From assembly GCA_965660815.1 (NCBI GenBank), contig CBFIBG010000052.1, positions 124,001-188,000 of the forward strand: DNA of 64,000 nt, read 5' to 3'. A model generated the notes under the pieces. That model was not told the origin of the DNA, ran no database searches, and saw only the letters and a program-made list of their open reading frames with translations. The position numbers and the translations under genes were made by a program. The stretch is from Glaciecola sp965660815 (lineage in GTDB: Bacteria; Pseudomonadota; Gammaproteobacteria; Enterobacterales; Alteromonadaceae). Shown piece by piece: positions 35,692-43,928 of this stretch (within the stretch, counting starts at the first letter, position 1; the number at the start of each line of letters is the position of its first letter).

Positions 35692-36969
35692 TTATAGTTG
35701 ACTAGCGACTAAAGCTTGCTCTATGTCTGCTATGATATCGTCGATATGTTCAATGCCTACTGATATCCGAACCATTTCCTCTGAAACGCCAACGCTTGCG
35801 AGCTCTTCAGAATTTAGTTGTCTATGAGTCGTACTTGCTGGATGACAAGCTAAAGATTTAGCATCACCAATGTTGACCAATCTTAATATTAAGTTGAGAG
35901 CATCAATAAATTTGGATCCGGCTTCTATCCCTCCTTTTATCCCAAAACTTATAATGCCTGCGGCTTTGCCACCACAAATCCTTTGGCAAGTATCGTAATA
36001 CTTACTCGATGGCAAGGCTGCATAGTTTACCCAAGTAACAGCGTCGTGATTAGTCAAATAATTTGCAACCGCCAATGCATTTTCGCAGTGCCTTTCCATT
36101 CTAAGTGATAAGGTTTCTAAACCTTGCATGATTTGAAATGCGCTATTTGGAGATAGCGCAGCTCCTGTATTTCTAAGTGGGACAACGCGGCATCGACCAA
36201 TATAAGCAGCTTCACCTAAAGCTTCTGTGTAGACAACGCCGTGGTAAGATGGATCGGGCGTGGTCATCATAGGGAATCTATCTTTGTTAGCGGACCAGTC
36301 AAATTTACCTGAATCAACGATAACGCCTCCAATGGTCGTGCCATGCCCACCAATATATTTGGTTAATGAATGTATTACGATATCTGCGCCAAAATCGAAT
36401 ACTCTACAGAGTACTGGGGTAGCAACCGTATTATCTACAATAAGGGGCACACCCGCTGCATGTGCTATTTCTGCCCATTTACTTATATCCACCACGTTAC
36501 CTGCTGGATTTCCGATTGATTCGCAGTATAGTGCTTTTGTATTTTCGTCGATCAGTGCCGCGATTGCGTCGAAATCGTCTGCTTCCGCAAATCTAACTTC
36601 TATTCCTTGTCTTGGAAAAGTATGAGCAAATAGGTTATATGTGCCGCCATACAATTGACTTGAACTGATAATGTTTGAACCGACGTCGGCTATTGTTTCT
36701 ATTGCATATCTAATTGCAGCCATACCAGATGCGACAGTAAGCGCTCCTATACCACCTTCTAACTCAGTAATGCGTTGTTCCAGTACTGCATTTGTTGGGT
36801 TCATTATGCGACTGTATATGTTACCGGGGACTGCCAGGTTAAACAGGTCGGCACCATGTTGGGTGTCGTCAAAAGTGAATGAAGTGGTTTGGTAAATTGG
36901 TGTGGTGGCAGCTTTGGTTGTTGGTTCACTGCTATATCCAGCGTGCAACGCAATAGTTTCTGGTTTCAT
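35692..36969 (-). CDS. metY: O-acetylhomoserine sulfhydrylase
   Basis: 425 residues, the size of MetY-type enzymes and longer than cystathionine synthases. PLP binds the lysine in HSLTKYIGGHGTTIGG. The N-terminal TLALHAGY-like start (ETIALHAGYSSEPTTKA), SRIMNPTNAVLEQRI and C-terminal RQLNSEELASVGVSEEMVRISVGIEH are diagnostic. It makes homocysteine from O-acetylhomoserine and sulfide. GGAG lies 6 bases before the ATG. No SAM riboswitch or MetJ box is recognised upstream. Confidence 0.92.
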   Translation of the reverse strand: MKPETIALHAGYSSEPTTKAATTPIYQTTSFTFDDTQHGADLFNLAVPGNIYSRIMNPTNAVLEQRITELEGGIGALTVASGMAAIRYAIETIADVGSNIISSSQLYGGTYNLFAHTFPRQGIEVRFAEADDFDAIAALIDENTKALYCESIGNPAGNVVDISKWAEIAHAAGVPLIVDNTVATPVLCRVFDFGADIVIHSLTKYIGGHGTTIGGVIVDSGKFDWSANKDRFPMMTTPDPSYHGVVYTEALGEAAYIGRCRVVPLRNTGAALSPNSAFQIMQGLETLSLRMERHCENALAVANYLTNHDAVTWVNYAALPSSKYYDTCQRICGGKAAGIISFGIKGGIEAGSKFIDALNLILRLVNIGDAKSLACHPASTTHRQLNSEELASVGVSEEMVRISVGIEHIDDIIADIEQALVASQL

Positions 36970-37319
36970 GTGTGTCTCCGTTTTTGTGTGGTATTGAGAG
37001 TAAGTGTTTGTTTATTCTATGTTAGTTAATTTAATGAAAAGCTTTAATGTGTTCAAACAAAATTTGTTAAGATTCGTCAAATTCAAAATATGTTAACCAT
37101 AATTTAGCATCTCATCAGAGTATCATTTAGATGAAAAACGAATTTTTTATATCTTTGCAGATATCTACACAAATTAAATTAGCCATCAGTGCTTGTAGGT
37201 ACCAAGCACTGCTTAACAAAGCGCCAAATCTTAGCGATGATAAATACAAAAATTTCTGATATCCTTTATTGCATAAGTCTTACGCATTACGCAATAACAA
37301 AAATAATAATGAGGCTGGT
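36970..37319. other. Divergent promoter region of metY and the AbgT transporter gene
   Basis: An AT-rich gap of about 350 bases. It holds the metY ribosome binding site (GGAG) and must hold two divergent promoters. I looked for MetJ boxes and a SAM riboswitch and saw neither. Several short frames here have no start signals and are ignored. Confidence 0.55.
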
Positions 37320-38927
37320 TTGTCTAACAATAATTCTAATCAAACACCTGACACTACATCTTCAAATCAAAGCGGTTTGTTTAATCGCTTCCTTGCAACT
37401 GTCGAATGGCTAGGGAATTTGCTCCCCCATCCAATCACTCTATTCGCCTCGTTGGCCATATTCATTGTTATCTTAAGCGGTATTTTAGGATTTTTTGATG
37501 TGAGCGTCATGGACCCTCGTCCAGAGGGTGCAAAAGGCAGAGAAGCTGATGGGATCATAGAAGTGATTTCGCTTTTAAATGCAGAAGGCTTGCGTCAAAT
37601 AGTAACAAACTTAGTCACCAATTTTACTGGGTTTGCGCCATTAGGAACGGTTTTAGTTGCACTACTTGGAGTGTCGTTAGCTGAACATTCAGGCTTACTG
37701 AGCACTATCATGCGCTCTATGGTGATGAATGCATCTCCAAGAATGGTCACCATTGTAATTGTCTTTGCAGGAGTAATTTCAAATACTGCGTCCGAGTTGG
37801 GATACGTCGTTATGATCCCGCTTGCCGCCATGATATTTCATTCTTTAGGACGTCATCCGCTAGCCGGCTTGGCGGCTGCATTTGCGGGTGTTTCCGCAGG
37901 ATATAGTGCGAATTTGTTCATTGGTACGGTAGATCCTCTCCTTGCTGGGTTTACTGAGACCTCTGCCAATATCATAGACCCTGATTATACAGTAAGTGCT
38001 GAAGTGAACTGGTTCTTCATGATTGCCAGTACATTTCTTGTGGCTGCAATGGGCGCCTTTGTTACTGAAAAAATCGTTGAGCCTAGATTAGGCAAATACA
38101 ACCCTGGTGATGCCACGGTTGATCTTGGAAAGCAAGAAATTGAAAAGCCAACGGCATTGGAAATTAGGGGGATGAAGTGGGCTGGCGCCACGTTCCTTGC
38201 TTTGTTGTGTCTGTTAGCCGTTACCGTCGTGCCTGAAAATGGTGTACTACGTGATCCAGAAACCGGTCTGGTGAAAGGTTCACCATTTCTCAAGGGGATA
38301 GTGGTTTATATTTTTATAACCTTCGCAATTCCCGGTTTTGTTTATGGCAAAATAACCGGAAGCATGAAAAACGACCGCGATGTGATTGATGCAATGGCAA
38401 AATCGATGAGCTCTATGGGATTATATATAGTGCTTGTTTTCTTTGCCGCACAATTTGTCGCATTTTTTAAATGGACAAATTTAGGAACTGTATTGGCAGT
38501 AAAAGGCGCTGCATTTTTACAAGCGACCGGCCTTGATGGACCAGAAGTTTTTGTCCTTTTCATTCTAATGTGCGGCTTAGTGAATTTGTCATTAGGCAGT
38601 GCATCTGCACAATGGGCAATAACGGCACCCATATTTGTACCTATGCTGATGTTAATTGGCTATTCTCCTGAAGTTATTCAAGCTGCATACAGAATAGGGG
38701 ATTCAGTGACCAACGTTATCACACCAATGATGAGTTATTTTGGGTTAATACTGGCAATAGGGGTGAGGTACCAGAAAAACCTCGGTATTGGAACACTTAT
38801 AGCGACCATGCTCCCATACTCAATAGTGTTTATGGTGGGTTGGGTGATACTGTTTTACACTTGGGTATTCTTGCTTGGGTTGCCAGTAGGCCCTGGTGCA
38901 CCAACCTATTATCCTATTACGCCCTAA
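37320..38927 (+). CDS. AbgT family transporter
   Basis: 535 residues from TTG 37320 (GAGG 5 bases upstream); TTG 37269 is an alternative start. Twelve or so membrane segments are visible, starting with WLGNLLPHPITLFASLAIFIVIL. AbgT-family markers include SNTASELGYVVMIPLAAMIFHSLGRHPLAGLAAAFAGVSAGYSANL and the late SLGSASAQWAITAPIFVPMLML. E. coli AbgT imports p-aminobenzoyl-glutamate, while some homologues export sulfonamides. No abgA/B peptidase genes lie nearby, so the substrate is open. Confidence 0.92.
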   Translation: MSNNNSNQTPDTTSSNQSGLFNRFLATVEWLGNLLPHPITLFASLAIFIVILSGILGFFDVSVMDPRPEGAKGREADGIIEVISLLNAEGLRQIVTNLVTNFTGFAPLGTVLVALLGVSLAEHSGLLSTIMRSMVMNASPRMVTIVIVFAGVISNTASELGYVVMIPLAAMIFHSLGRHPLAGLAAAFAGVSAGYSANLFIGTVDPLLAGFTETSANIIDPDYTVSAEVNWFFMIASTFLVAAMGAFVTEKIVEPRLGKYNPGDATVDLGKQEIEKPTALEIRGMKWAGATFLALLCLLAVTVVPENGVLRDPETGLVKGSPFLKGIVVYIFITFAIPGFVYGKITGSMKNDRDVIDAMAKSMSSMGLYIVLVFFAAQFVAFFKWTNLGTVLAVKGAAFLQATGLDGPEVFVLFILMCGLVNLSLGSASAQWAITAPIFVPMLMLIGYSPEVIQAAYRIGDSVTNVITPMMSYFGLILAIGVRYQKNLGIGTLIATMLPYSIVFMVGWVILFYTWVFLLGLPVGPGAPTYYPITP

Positions 38928-39035
38928 ATTTGGTTACTCATGCATTATTTAAATTACATAAATCTTATTTGATTATAAGGTGTTATCGCAGGATTTCTAA
39001 AAATTTCGAACAATACATGGGGCAATTAAATTGAA

Positions 39036-39068
39036 GTGCTGGATTACTACTAAGTCCAAATCCAGCAC
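39036..39068. other. Inverted repeat between abgT-like gene and hemH
   Basis: GTGCTGGATT (39036-39045) pairs with AATCCAGCAC (39059-39068), a perfect 10-bp stem with a 13-base loop. It is 110 bases after the transporter gene and 50 before hemH. No T-run follows on the plus strand, so it may be a weak terminator or a regulatory hairpin. Confidence 0.45.
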
Positions 39069-39118
39069 ACTCGCGTATTGGTTGGTATTACATTAATTAA
39101 ATACTTTTACTTATTTAT

Positions 39119-40207
39119 ATGAAATATTCATCTCAGAATTCGTTTTCTCATGGTCAAGAAGACAAAATAGGCGTTCTCATTACCAACTTGGGCACCCCAA
39201 ATGCGCCAACTAAAAAAGCCCTTAAGCCCTATCTAAAGCAATTTTTATCAGATCCCAGAGTGGTGGAAGTGCCGAAGGTTATATGGTGGTTAATCCTAAA
39301 TGGTATTATTTTAAACATTCGTCCAAAACGCTCGGCTGAGGCCTATTCGACGGTTTGGACTGAACAGGGTTCGCCCTTGTTAATGCACACAAAAAATCAA
39401 GCCAAAGGGCTAGAAGAAAGGTTTAAAAAGCATTGGGGAAGTCAAGTTATTGTAGATTATGCAATGCGTTATGGCGAACCAAGCGTTGAATCGGCTATTG
39501 ACAATTTGTTAAATAAGGGGGCAAGAAAGCTTATCGTATTGCCTTTATATCCGCAGTACTGCGCTTCTACTACAGGCTCTACATTTGATGCAATTGCCCA
39601 CGATTTTTTAAGTCGACGATGGCTGCCAGAGTTGCGATTTATCAACCAATATGTTGACTATCCGCCATATATAAATAGCATTGCAGATAGTATTGAACAC
39701 CACTGGGAAGAGCATGGAAAAGCGGATAAACTTGTGTTTTCCTATCATGGCATTCCCAAACGTTATTTGTTAAATGGCGACCCGTACCATTGCCAGTGTC
39801 ATAAGACAACTCGCTTGGTTGCTGAAAAACTCGATATGAACCCTGAGCAGTATATGACTACCTTTCAATCTAGATTTGGTAGAGAAGAGTGGCTTAAACC
39901 CTACACCGACGAGACATTAAAATCGCTTCCTTCTCAAGGGGTGAAATCGCTTCAAGTCATTTGTCCTGGCTTCTCTTCTGACTGCTTAGAAACCATAGAA
40001 GAAATTGGCGAAGAGAATAGAGAATACTTCATGGAAAATGGAGGCCAAAGATATGAATACATAGATTCTTTGAATGCCAGTGAGCCTCATTTAGATATGC
40101 TATATGGTCTGTTAGAAGAGAACATGCAAGGCTGGAAACAGCAATTGGATGACAGTGAGTTCTCTAAGAGAGCCGAACGAGCCAAAAGCTTAGGGGCTGA
40201 AAAATGA
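39119..40207 (+). CDS. hemH: Ferrochelatase
   Basis: 362 residues, the usual bacterial length. It inserts Fe(II) into protoporphyrin IX, the last step of heme synthesis. The start GVLITNLGTPNAPT, YPQYCASTTGST, SYHGIPKRYL with the catalytic histidine, FQSRFGREEWLKPYTD and CPGFSSDCLETIEEI are diagnostic. Four cysteines near the end could bind a [2Fe-2S] cluster, as in some proteobacterial enzymes. Its stop overlaps the next start codon (ATGA). Confidence 0.96.
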   Translation: MKYSSQNSFSHGQEDKIGVLITNLGTPNAPTKKALKPYLKQFLSDPRVVEVPKVIWWLILNGIILNIRPKRSAEAYSTVWTEQGSPLLMHTKNQAKGLEERFKKHWGSQVIVDYAMRYGEPSVESAIDNLLNKGARKLIVLPLYPQYCASTTGSTFDAIAHDFLSRRWLPELRFINQYVDYPPYINSIADSIEHHWEEHGKADKLVFSYHGIPKRYLLNGDPYHCQCHKTTRLVAEKLDMNPEQYMTTFQSRFGREEWLKPYTDETLKSLPSQGVKSLQVICPGFSSDCLETIEEIGEENREYFMENGGQRYEYIDSLNASEPHLDMLYGLLEENMQGWKQQLDDSEFSKRAERAKSLGAEK

Positions 40208-40767
40208 GTAAAAAAAATAGTACTTCAGATGAACTAAAGCAGATACTAGAAAACGACTCAGAACCTAGCCGGGTTAGGGACGTTGACAGTTCGAAAACAC
40301 ACAATGAATCTGATGTAGAAATTTATAATAGTCAATCTACCGTTGAGGTTGATGACGATTTTAAAGCGCCTGACGAGCTATTAAAGGCGCAATCATTAGC
40401 TAACTTGTTAGATACAGCGGTAAAATTACCTTTTATCAATTTTCGAGTGGGTCTTGACTCGCTTGTTGGTTTGATACCAGGGATCGGCGATACAATAATG
40501 TTATTGGCGTCTTTGCGTATCGTATATTTAGGTAAAAAAATTGGTATCCCAAAACACCTTCATAATAAAATGGTGATTAATTCAATGATTGATTTTGGAC
40601 TGGGTTTTTTCCCAGTTATAGGTGACATCATTGACTTGTTTTTCAAAGCCAATCAGCGCAACGTAAGAGTTATGGAACAATGGTGGGTAGCTGAAAATAA
40701 AGACAAAATAGATGCCTTGGCCCGAAAACAATATGAAAAATGGCAAAAAGAAAACGACAGTAAATGA
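40204..40767 (+). CDS. DUF4112 membrane protein
   Basis: 187 residues. The first 60 are acidic and polar. The DUF4112 region follows (about 65-165): LDTAVKLPFINFRVGLDSLVGLIPGIGD, a helical hairpin with two membrane segments, and DFGLGFFPVIGDIIDLFFKANQRNVRVMEQ. It starts at the ATG overlapping the hemH stop, so it is translationally coupled to hemH. The function of the family is unknown. Confidence 0.88.
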   Translation: MSKKNSTSDELKQILENDSEPSRVRDVDSSKTHNESDVEIYNSQSTVEVDDDFKAPDELLKAQSLANLLDTAVKLPFINFRVGLDSLVGLIPGIGDTIMLLASLRIVYLGKKIGIPKHLHNKMVINSMIDFGLGFFPVIGDIIDLFFKANQRNVRVMEQWWVAENKDKIDALARKQYEKWQKENDSK

Positions 40768-40772
40768 AACTC

Positions 40773-41135
40773 TTACGCTTTGTGTTCATATTTTTTGAGG
40801 ATATTAAGCGGGATTATTTCAAGTGCTTTTTGGTTAGTTGCCTCTAAAACTACTGGAGGGGCTACTTGCGCTGATACCGCTTGATACCAGCGAATGGCAC
40901 ACAAGCACCATTTATCTCCGTGTTTTAAGCCGTCAAACTGAAACATTGGATTGGGAGTAATTAAATCGTTTCCCTGAGCTTTAGAAAATTGCAAGAACTC
41001 GTCGGTCATAATCGCGCAAACAGAATGATTGCCGAAGTCTGAATCGGGTACATAACAAAACCCTTCTCGTGTATATCCCGTATTACCACAACATAAATGT
41101 AATTGCGTTCCAAGAACATTGAGTTGGTTAGCCAT
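40773..41135 (-). CDS. DUF2237 family protein
   Basis: 120 residues from ATG 41135, which has GAGGAGT about 5 bases upstream; the frame continues upstream but without this signal. Family features are LCCGNTGYTREGFC, the GNHSVCAIMTDEFLQFSKAQGNDLITP block and the GDKWCLCAIRWYQA motif. Several paired cysteines suggest metal binding. Function is unknown. It is convergent with the DUF4112 gene, five bases apart. Confidence 0.9.
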   Translation of the reverse strand: MANQLNVLGTQLHLCCGNTGYTREGFCYVPDSDFGNHSVCAIMTDEFLQFSKAQGNDLITPNPMFQFDGLKHGDKWCLCAIRWYQAVSAQVAPPVVLEATNQKALEIIPLNILKKYEHKA

Positions 41136-41229
41136 TTTGACTCCTCGAGGTTTGTATGATTTAAAAGGAAAAGCGATTCCCTTGACAAGCACATTATACT
41201 AGATCAATAAAAGGATACAGAAGCATACG

Positions 41230-42027
41230 ATGTTAGATAAAAGTAAGCTTACTAAAGTGAAAAAAAATTCTGATAGCGAAGGCGCTAATTTCAGTCAAAG
41301 CGAGATAGAAAAATTTGATGCTTTAGCTGAAAACTGGTGGGATCCCAACGGAAAATATAAAACCGCGCTTGAATTTAACCGCGCTAGAGTTGAATATTTT
41401 ATTGAACAAATTTGTGACTATTACAATTTAGACATTAACAAAATAAAACCATTAGAGGGTTTGCGAATACTGGATGTAGGGTGTGGTGGAGGACTAGTGT
41501 GTGAGCCACTAGCAAAAGCTGGCGCAATGGTTACAGGTATTGATGTTAGCGAAATGAGCATTGAAGTTGCGAAACGTCACGCTAAGAAATCCAATCTTGA
41601 TATCAATTATATTCATACTCATGCGCAGCATTTTGTCGAAAACCACGAAGAGCCATTTGATGTCGTTATTAATGCGGAGGTGATTGAACACGTTCCGAAT
41701 CAAAAGGAACTTGTGGGACAATGCAGTAAAATGTGTAAGCAAGGCGGTTGTGTCATTATGGCAACCCTCAATAGAACAATTAAATCGTTCTTAGTAGGGA
41801 TCATTGGTGCTGAATATATCATGCGATACTTGCCAAGAGGCACCCACAGTTGGTACTTGTTCGTAACCCCATTTGAGTTAAACAGTATGGCATCAATCGC
41901 GAGATTAAAATTGGTGACAGAGATTGGTATGGCGTTCAGCATATTTACTAAAAAATGGCGAACAAGTAAAAGCCTTGGAGTAAACTATGTGCAAATATAC
42001 GAAAAGTTAGGCAGTATTAGAGACTAA
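41230..42027 (+). CDS. ubiG: Ubiquinone biosynthesis O-methyltransferase UbiG
   Basis: 265 residues. The SAM-binding motif I is ILDVGCGGGLVCEPLAKAGA (about 79-98). EIEKFDALAENWWDP at the start and INAEVIEHVPN are characteristic of UbiG. The N-terminal 20-residue extension and a FIEQICDYYNLDINKIKPL insertion make it a bit longer than E. coli UbiG (240). It performs both O-methylations in ubiquinone synthesis. Confidence 0.93.
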   Translation: MLDKSKLTKVKKNSDSEGANFSQSEIEKFDALAENWWDPNGKYKTALEFNRARVEYFIEQICDYYNLDINKIKPLEGLRILDVGCGGGLVCEPLAKAGAMVTGIDVSEMSIEVAKRHAKKSNLDINYIHTHAQHFVENHEEPFDVVINAEVIEHVPNQKELVGQCSKMCKQGGCVIMATLNRTIKSFLVGIIGAEYIMRYLPRGTHSWYLFVTPFELNSMASIARLKLVTEIGMAFSIFTKKWRTSKSLGVNYVQIYEKLGSIRD

Positions 42028-42143
42028 AAAGCAATGCAAGCCGATAAATTAGGGTTTTGCTCTATTAGAATGGCATCAAGGCATCATTTATCGTCAGTGG
42101 CTTGATGTCCAGATTACACATAATAAAAATAACAAGGTAACCT

Positions 42144-42752
42144 ATGAAAATTTACGAGACAGATACTGCACCGAATCCTAGAAGAGTACGGATTTTTCTG
42201 GCCGAAAAAGGGATCGATATGGAGTATGTTCAGGTCGACATTGCAAAGGGCGAAAATTTATCACCTAGCATGCGTGCAAAAAATCCAATTGGAAAAGTTC
42301 CAATTCTAGAGTTGGATGATGGTAGTTGTATTAGCGAAACTGATGCGATTTGTTTATATTTCGAAACGCTACACCCAGAACACCCATTGATGGGAGTGGA
42401 CGCGGAAGAGAAAGCGACCATTGCAATGTGGCAGAGACAAGTGGAAATGTGCTTATTCTTTCAGGTCGGGATGTGTTTTCAGCATACTACGGGTTATTTT
42501 AAAGACAGAATGAACCCAGTTCCTGAGTTCGGTAGAGAAGCGGGAATAAATGCAAGTAAGTACTTACACATATTGGATAAGCGCTTGGCGAAGTCGAAGT
42601 TCATAGCAGGTGATACCTTTAGTATTGCCGATATTACTGCGGTTTGTGCAATAGATTTTGCTAGAGTGGTTAAAATTAGAATATCTGAAGAACAAACCAA
42701 TTTGAAGCGTTGGTATAAGGAAGTGAGTATGCGCCCTTCAATGAGCGCGTGA
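42144..42752 (+). CDS. Glutathione S-transferase family protein
   Basis: 202 residues with the N-terminal thioredoxin-like domain (about 1-78, MKIYETDTAPNPRRVRIFLAEKG, KNPIGKVPILELDDG, ISETDAI) and an all-helical C-terminal domain (KSKFIAGDTFSIADITA with the conserved N-capping box). The active residue at the first strand end is probably a Thr/Ser rather than a Cys. Substrate is unknown. Confidence 0.9.
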   Translation: MKIYETDTAPNPRRVRIFLAEKGIDMEYVQVDIAKGENLSPSMRAKNPIGKVPILELDDGSCISETDAICLYFETLHPEHPLMGVDAEEKATIAMWQRQVEMCLFFQVGMCFQHTTGYFKDRMNPVPEFGREAGINASKYLHILDKRLAKSKFIAGDTFSIADITAVCAIDFARVVKIRISEEQTNLKRWYKEVSMRPSMSA

Positions 42753-42914
42753 TGTGTATTCACTTGGACTCAATTTTGCGAGTTAACATTGAGGCTTAAC
42801 CTAATGTAACGTCTTATGTGGCTAACCCGGATATGTTGTGTTTTAGCTCACGCGGGTAGGGGTATGCCGCATTTGTTTACTTCACTATTACGGACTTGAC
42901 CGCACGCTCCTTCA

Positions 42915-42930
42915 ATAATGACGTCATTAT
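42915..42930. other. Perfect 16-bp palindrome after the rhodanese gene
   Basis: ATAATGACGTCATTAT is identical on both strands. It lies 9 bases past the stop of the minus-strand rhodanese gene. There is no T-run to make it a terminator on either strand; a protein binding site is possible. Confidence 0.4.
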
Positions 42931-42938
42931 CTATGCTA

Positions 42939-43286
42939 TTACGAGAACGCGTCACATACGTTTTCTGCTTTGCAACTAATCGCTATAACCTTGTTGTAAC
43001 CAACACGCTTTAATTGTTCAGCGGCTAAAATAGCCCTCCCACCAGTTGCACAGTGCAAGTAAATGGGACGATCTGGATTTTTTTCAATTTCGACCAACTT
43101 CATTTCAAGTACTCCTCGCGGAATGTTGATTGCCCCTACCGCGTTATTGATAGCGTGTTCCGAGGGCTCTCTGACATCAATCAATAAGCCGTTATTTTGT
43201 GCTATTTCTTCTTTGGCTTGTGTGGCATCTATTTTTTCAACGTTTTTAGAGGCAGTTTTTATTAAATCTGGAATTGCTATTAACAT
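42939..43286 (-). CDS. Rhodanese-like sulfurtransferase
   Basis: 115 residues, a single rhodanese domain. The catalytic cysteine is Cys79 in HCATGGRA, which forms the persulfide, and the N-terminal IDVREPSEHA motif is intact. Two further cysteines sit at the end (105 and 111). E. coli YgaP fuses such a domain to a two-helix membrane anchor (DUF2892). Here the anchor is the separate gene just upstream (2-base gap). The pair is divergent from a BigR/YgaV-like regulator. Confidence 0.92.
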   Translation of the reverse strand: MLIAIPDLIKTASKNVEKIDATQAKEEIAQNNGLLIDVREPSEHAINNAVGAINIPRGVLEMKLVEIEKNPDRPIYLHCATGGRAILAAEQLKRVGYNKVIAISCKAENVCDAFS

Positions 43287-43288
43287 GA

Positions 43289-43477
43289 TTAATCCTCCAG
43301 GCCGAGTTTACGCAGTATGGTCATCATTGGACACCACTTAGTGAAAGCAGATTGTATTAAGTTTGCAGCGATAAACAGCGTGAAAAAGAACCAGTTGTGG
43401 TGGACAAACTGAGTAAGTAATAGTGAAACTATTAGCATTACACCAGCGATCAATCTTAGTGCGTCATTTGTAGTCAT
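43289..43477 (-). CDS. DUF2892 membrane protein (YgaP tail-like)
   Basis: 62 residues with two membrane helices (about 6-24 and 28-46) and the TKWCPMMTILRKLGL end common to DUF2892/YgaP tails. Cys49 could accept sulfur. It starts at ATG 43477, first gene of a two-gene unit with the rhodanese. It probably anchors or exports a sulfur carrier; that is inference. Confidence 0.88.
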   Translation of the reverse strand: MTTNDALRLIAGVMLIVSLLLTQFVHHNWFFFTLFIAANLIQSAFTKWCPMMTILRKLGLED

Positions 43478-43513
43478 TTAAAAATTTACCTTGTATGTTA
43501 TTTCCTAAATAAT

Positions 43514-43576
43514 ATATTAGAAAAACCTAAATTAGTAAAGTCTAATATTAGACATTTCTAATATTTTCGGTATACT
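43514..43576. promoter_or_regulatory. Operator/promoter region for the BigR-like regulon
   Basis: A perfect 14-bp palindrome GTCTAATATTAGAC (43540-43553) is flanked by ATATTAGAAA (43514-43523) and its inverted partner TTTCTAATAT (43555-43564). The core TCTAATAT thus occurs in several orientations. A plus-strand promoter fits the same site: -35 TTAGAC (43548-43553), a 17-base spacer and -10 TATACT (43571-43576). A repressor bound here would block both divergent transcripts. Confidence 0.75.
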
Positions 43577-43604
43577 TTGATCAATTGCATAGAATAAAGA
43601 GCAC

Positions 43605-43916
43605 ATGAGTATGATGTTAGACATGGAGATGATGGTTGAAAATGCCGCAGACGCTGAGCATTTTTTGAAGCTTATGGCGAATAAAAATCGACTAATGATT
43701 TTGTGTACTCTTAATCAAGATGAGCTAAGTGTGAAAGAGTTAAATCAAACGGTTCCTCTGGCGCAATCGGCCCTTTCGCAACACTTAGCTAGCTTACGCA
43801 ATTCTGGTTTAGTTGAGACACGTCGAGAGGCTCAAACGATATACTATCGAATTGGCGATCAACGCGTGAGCACTATGTTAAATGCGCTTTACGACATGTT
43901 TTGCAAGCCGGAATAA
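43605..43916 (+). CDS. ArsR family repressor, BigR/YgaV-like
   Basis: 103 residues, one winged helix (about 18-90) with SALSQHLASLRNSGLVETRREAQTIYYRI as the recognition region. Cys34 (LMILCTL) and Cys100 (DMFCKPE) sit in the two positions used by BigR for a persulfide-sensing disulfide; their separation of 66 residues equals that of the BigR pair Cys42/Cys108. No metal site of the ArsR/SmtB kind is visible. It probably represses itself, the RND genes downstream (12-base gap) and the divergent rhodanese unit. Confidence 0.87.
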   Translation: MSMMLDMEMMVENAADAEHFLKLMANKNRLMILCTLNQDELSVKELNQTVPLAQSALSQHLASLRNSGLVETRREAQTIYYRIGDQRVSTMLNALYDMFCKPE

Positions 43917-43928
43917 AGTGTAATTAAC

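Noticed and set aside
36970..37319. MetJ boxes or a SAM riboswitch before metY
   Set aside because: No AGACGTCT-like tandem sites and no riboswitch-like conserved helices were seen.
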